Of a stretch of 64,000 bases of DNA, positions 62,277 to 64,000 are shown piece by piece (within the stretch, counting starts at the first letter, position 1; each line of letters starts with the position of its first letter). Origin of the DNA: Bradyrhizobium ottawaense. GTDB taxonomy: Bacteria > Pseudomonadota > Alphaproteobacteria > Rhizobiales > Xanthobacteraceae. A model generated the notes under the pieces. It had not been told where the DNA came from. It did not search any database and saw only the letters and a list, made by a program, of their open reading frames with translations. Location: positions 8,284,001-8,348,000 of the forward strand of contig NZ_CP029425.2 in the NCBI RefSeq assembly GCF_002278135.3, written 5' to 3'. The position numbers and the translations under genes were made by a program.

Positions 62277-64000
62277 TTACAACCCGATCCACTCGCCCGA
62301 CGCATCATCGTTCAACCGCGCCACCGCATCGGCGCGGCGGGTCAGCACGGCGCGCTGGTTGATGTAGCCCTTGTCGGTAATCTCGCCGACATCGACCGAC
62401 GGCGGTTCGGCGAGAAGCAGCGCGCGCGTGGCGTGGCCGGCGGAATTGGGGCCGTCCTGCTTCAGTTTCGCCAGTCCCTGCGCAATGGCGCTCCTGACCT
62501 TGTCATGCGCGAGCACCTCGTGCACATCAGCCGTCTCGCCCAGGCCGGCATGAGCACGGCAGGCCGCGACGTTGGGGAACACCAGGAAGCGCACTTCGTC
62601 GCCGCCATGACCTGACACCACGATATCCTGCGCCAGCGGCGCCAGCGCGGCGATGCCGGCAACGCGCAGCGTGCCGACGCTGACCCAGGTGCCGGAATTG
62701 AGCTTGAAATCCTCGGCGACGCGGCCGTCGAAGAACAGACCGCGCTCCGGCCGCGCGTGATCGGCAAGCTTCACGGCATCGCCGATCAGATAAAAGCCCT
62801 CTTCATCAAAAGCCTGCCTGGTCAGCTCCGGCGCCTTCCAATAGCCCGGCGTGACGTTGGGACCACGTACCCGCACCTCCAGCTTGTCGCCGGAGGCGAC
62901 GAGCTTCAGCTCGGTGCCGGGAATGGGGACACCGATATTGCCGGAACGTTCGGCGAGGAAATGGCAGTCGGTCGCAAGCGGCGACGTTTCGGTCGAACCC
63001 CAGGCCGAAACCATCGGCAGCGCGCGGCCGACGGTCCTGATCGAGAGGTCTTCGAGCGCGTCCCAGAGGTTCTGCGGCAACGCGGCACCGGCATAGAAGG
63101 CGAATTTCACCTCGCTGAAGAAGCGGTGACGCAGCTCCTCGTCGCCGCGCAGCGCCGCGATCAGCATGTCGAATCCGCGCGGCACATTGAAATAGACCGT
63201 CGGCATCACGCTTTTCAGATTGGCGAGCGACGTCGCGAACAGCCCGGGCGCCGGCTTGCCGCCGTCGATATAGAGCGAGCCGCCATTGCGCAGCACGAGA
63301 TTGAAATTGTGGTTGGCGCCGAAGGTGTGGCTCCAGGGCAACCAGTCGAGAATGACGAGGTCGCGGCCACCCTGCTCCAGAAATGTCCAGGTCTGCGCCT
63401 TGGCCTGCTGGCTCGAGGTCAGCATGCGCTGGGTGTTGATGACGGCCTTGGGCCTGCCTGTCGACCCCGAGGTGAACAGGAATTTGGCGATCGTGTCGGG
63501 CGTCACCGCGGCGAACGCCGTTGCGACGTCGGGCGTTTCAGGCGTTGTTGCAATGGCGCCGAAGGCCAACGCATCGGCATCGCCGTCGATGCCGCTGATG
63601 ATCTGGGCCGTGTGAAGCGGTTTGATCGCCGCCAGCGCTGCCGCAAATGGTTTCATGGCGGAGACATAGATCGCGCCCGGCTCGAGCAGTGCGATCATGC
63701 TCTTGAGCTTGTCGAAATCTTTCGACATCAACGAATAGGCCGGCGAAATCGCCGCCGAGGGCACGCCGACATGCTGGGCCGCAAGCGCCAGCAGCGCGTG
63801 GTCGATGCTGTTGTCGGAGAGGATCGCGAGCGGGCGTTCGGCGCTCAGACCCTGTGCCAGGATCCAGGACGCCGCCGCACGCACCTGGCGCAGCGCCTGC
63901 GCATAGCTGACGGTGGTCCATGGCGCCTCGACGTCGCCGCGCTCGGCAAGGAAGGTCGCATCCGGCGTTTGCCGCGCCCATTGCTCCAGCCAGTCGCCGA
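62277..64000 (-). CDS. Feruloyl-CoA-synthase-like acyl-CoA ligase (5' end beyond window)
   Basis: 574 residues of an AMP-forming ligase; the frame is open to the right edge (first visible residues GDWLEQWARQTPDATFLAERG) so the N-terminus is missing. A GTG at 63884 is internal, not the start. P-loop 'LFTSGSTGRPKAVINT', 'SAWGSTETSPLATD', 'YLIGDAVKLADHARPERGLFFDGRVAEDFKLNSGTWVS'. The last phrase, RVAEDFKLxxGTWV, is typical of feruloyl-CoA synthases, which activate hydroxycinnamates. Substrate is inferred from family and the nearby P450 and MarR genes. Confidence 0.88.
   Translation of the reverse strand, partial: GDWLEQWARQTPDATFLAERGDVEAPWTTVSYAQALRQVRAAASWILAQGLSAERPLAILSDNSIDHALLALAAQHVGVPSAAISPAYSLMSKDFDKLKSMIALLEPGAIYVSAMKPFAAALAAIKPLHTAQIISGIDGDADALAFGAIATTPETPDVATAFAAVTPDTIAKFLFTSGSTGRPKAVINTQRMLTSSQQAKAQTWTFLEQGGRDLVILDWLPWSHTFGANHNFNLVLRNGGSLYIDGGKPAPGLFATSLANLKSVMPTVYFNVPRGFDMLIAALRGDEELRHRFFSEVKFAFYAGAALPQNLWDALEDLSIRTVGRALPMVSAWGSTETSPLATDCHFLAERSGNIGVPIPGTELKLVASGDKLEVRVRGPNVTPGYWKAPELTRQAFDEEGFYLIGDAVKLADHARPERGLFFDGRVAEDFKLNSGTWVSVGTLRVAGIAALAPLAQDIVVSGHGGDEVRFLVFPNVAACRAHAGLGETADVHEVLAHDKVRSAIAQGLAKLKQDGPNSAGHATRALLLAEPPSVDVGEITDKGYINQRAVLTRRADAVARLNDDASGEWIGL

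Overview
The window is high-GC alphaproteobacterial DNA, almost certainly Bradyrhizobium or a very close relative (Nitrobacteraceae). The reasons are a bjaI/bjaR quorum-sensing pair, a haloalkane dehalogenase nearly identical in sequence to DbjA of B. japonicum, a CYP199A-type P450, gcrA, and many dispersed palindromic repeats in the gaps between genes. No rRNA, tRNA, CRISPR array, transposase or phage gene was seen.

Layout. (1) 1-20.4 kb is mostly housekeeping: a truncated SGNH-type gene and opgC, apaG, a 1.1 kb repeat-filled gap, hslO, argF, argD, gcrA, then a long minus-strand phosphate operon (membrane protein - phoR - Pho box - pstS - pstC - pstA - pstB - phoU - phoB). It is followed by a GNAT gene, a SelW/Rdx-like gene, a tetR-dbjA pair behind a striking palindromic promoter/operator, and an OmpA/BON protein with a small membrane protein. 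(2) 20.5-22.7 kb holds a polysaccharide deacetylase and an SDR. (3) 22.9-31.4 kb is an aerobic benzoyl-CoA (box) cluster: boxB, boxC, a frameshifted DUF309 gene, an alpha/beta hydrolase, benzoate-CoA ligase, the divergent regulator boxR, a truncated haemoglobin and a PRC-barrel protein. (4) 31.6-35.4 kb holds an IclR regulator divergent from a Rieske oxygenase and a glutamine-synthetase-like ligase. (5) 35.7-39.4 kb holds a small secreted protein, a TonB siderophore receptor and its likely AraC regulator. (6) 39.5-42.9 kb is a Liv-type ABC transporter lacking its binding protein, with a triple TGCA-N6-TGCA array upstream like the sites at the box genes. (7) 43.3-45.3 kb is the bjaI/bjaR quorum-sensing locus. 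(8) 45.7-55.3 kb is a shikimate/quinate catabolic operon: LysR regulator, shikimate-dehydrogenase-family protein whose reading frame runs without a stop into a binding protein, LivHMGF transporter, Gfo/Idh oxidoreductase, and a QuiC-type 3-dehydroshikimate dehydratase. (9) 55.6-64 kb holds an orphan binding protein, a type II NADH dehydrogenase, a P450 (CYP199A) - ferredoxin - binding-protein operon divergent from a MarR regulator, and the 3' part of a feruloyl-CoA-synthase-like ligase.

Together, the region from 22.9 to 64 kb looks like a module for taking up and degrading plant-derived aromatic and alicyclic acids (benzoate, methoxybenzoates, hydroxycinnamates, shikimate/quinate). It has several acid-specific binding proteins and local regulators (BoxR, IclR, LysR, MarR), with a quorum-sensing locus in the middle. 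The most noteworthy observations are the predicted leaderless, palindrome-controlled tetR-dbjA transcript, the natural loop-less DbjA, the BoxR-like array linking the orphan transporter to benzoate, the dehydrogenase/binding-protein read-through, and the Rieske/GS-like pair.
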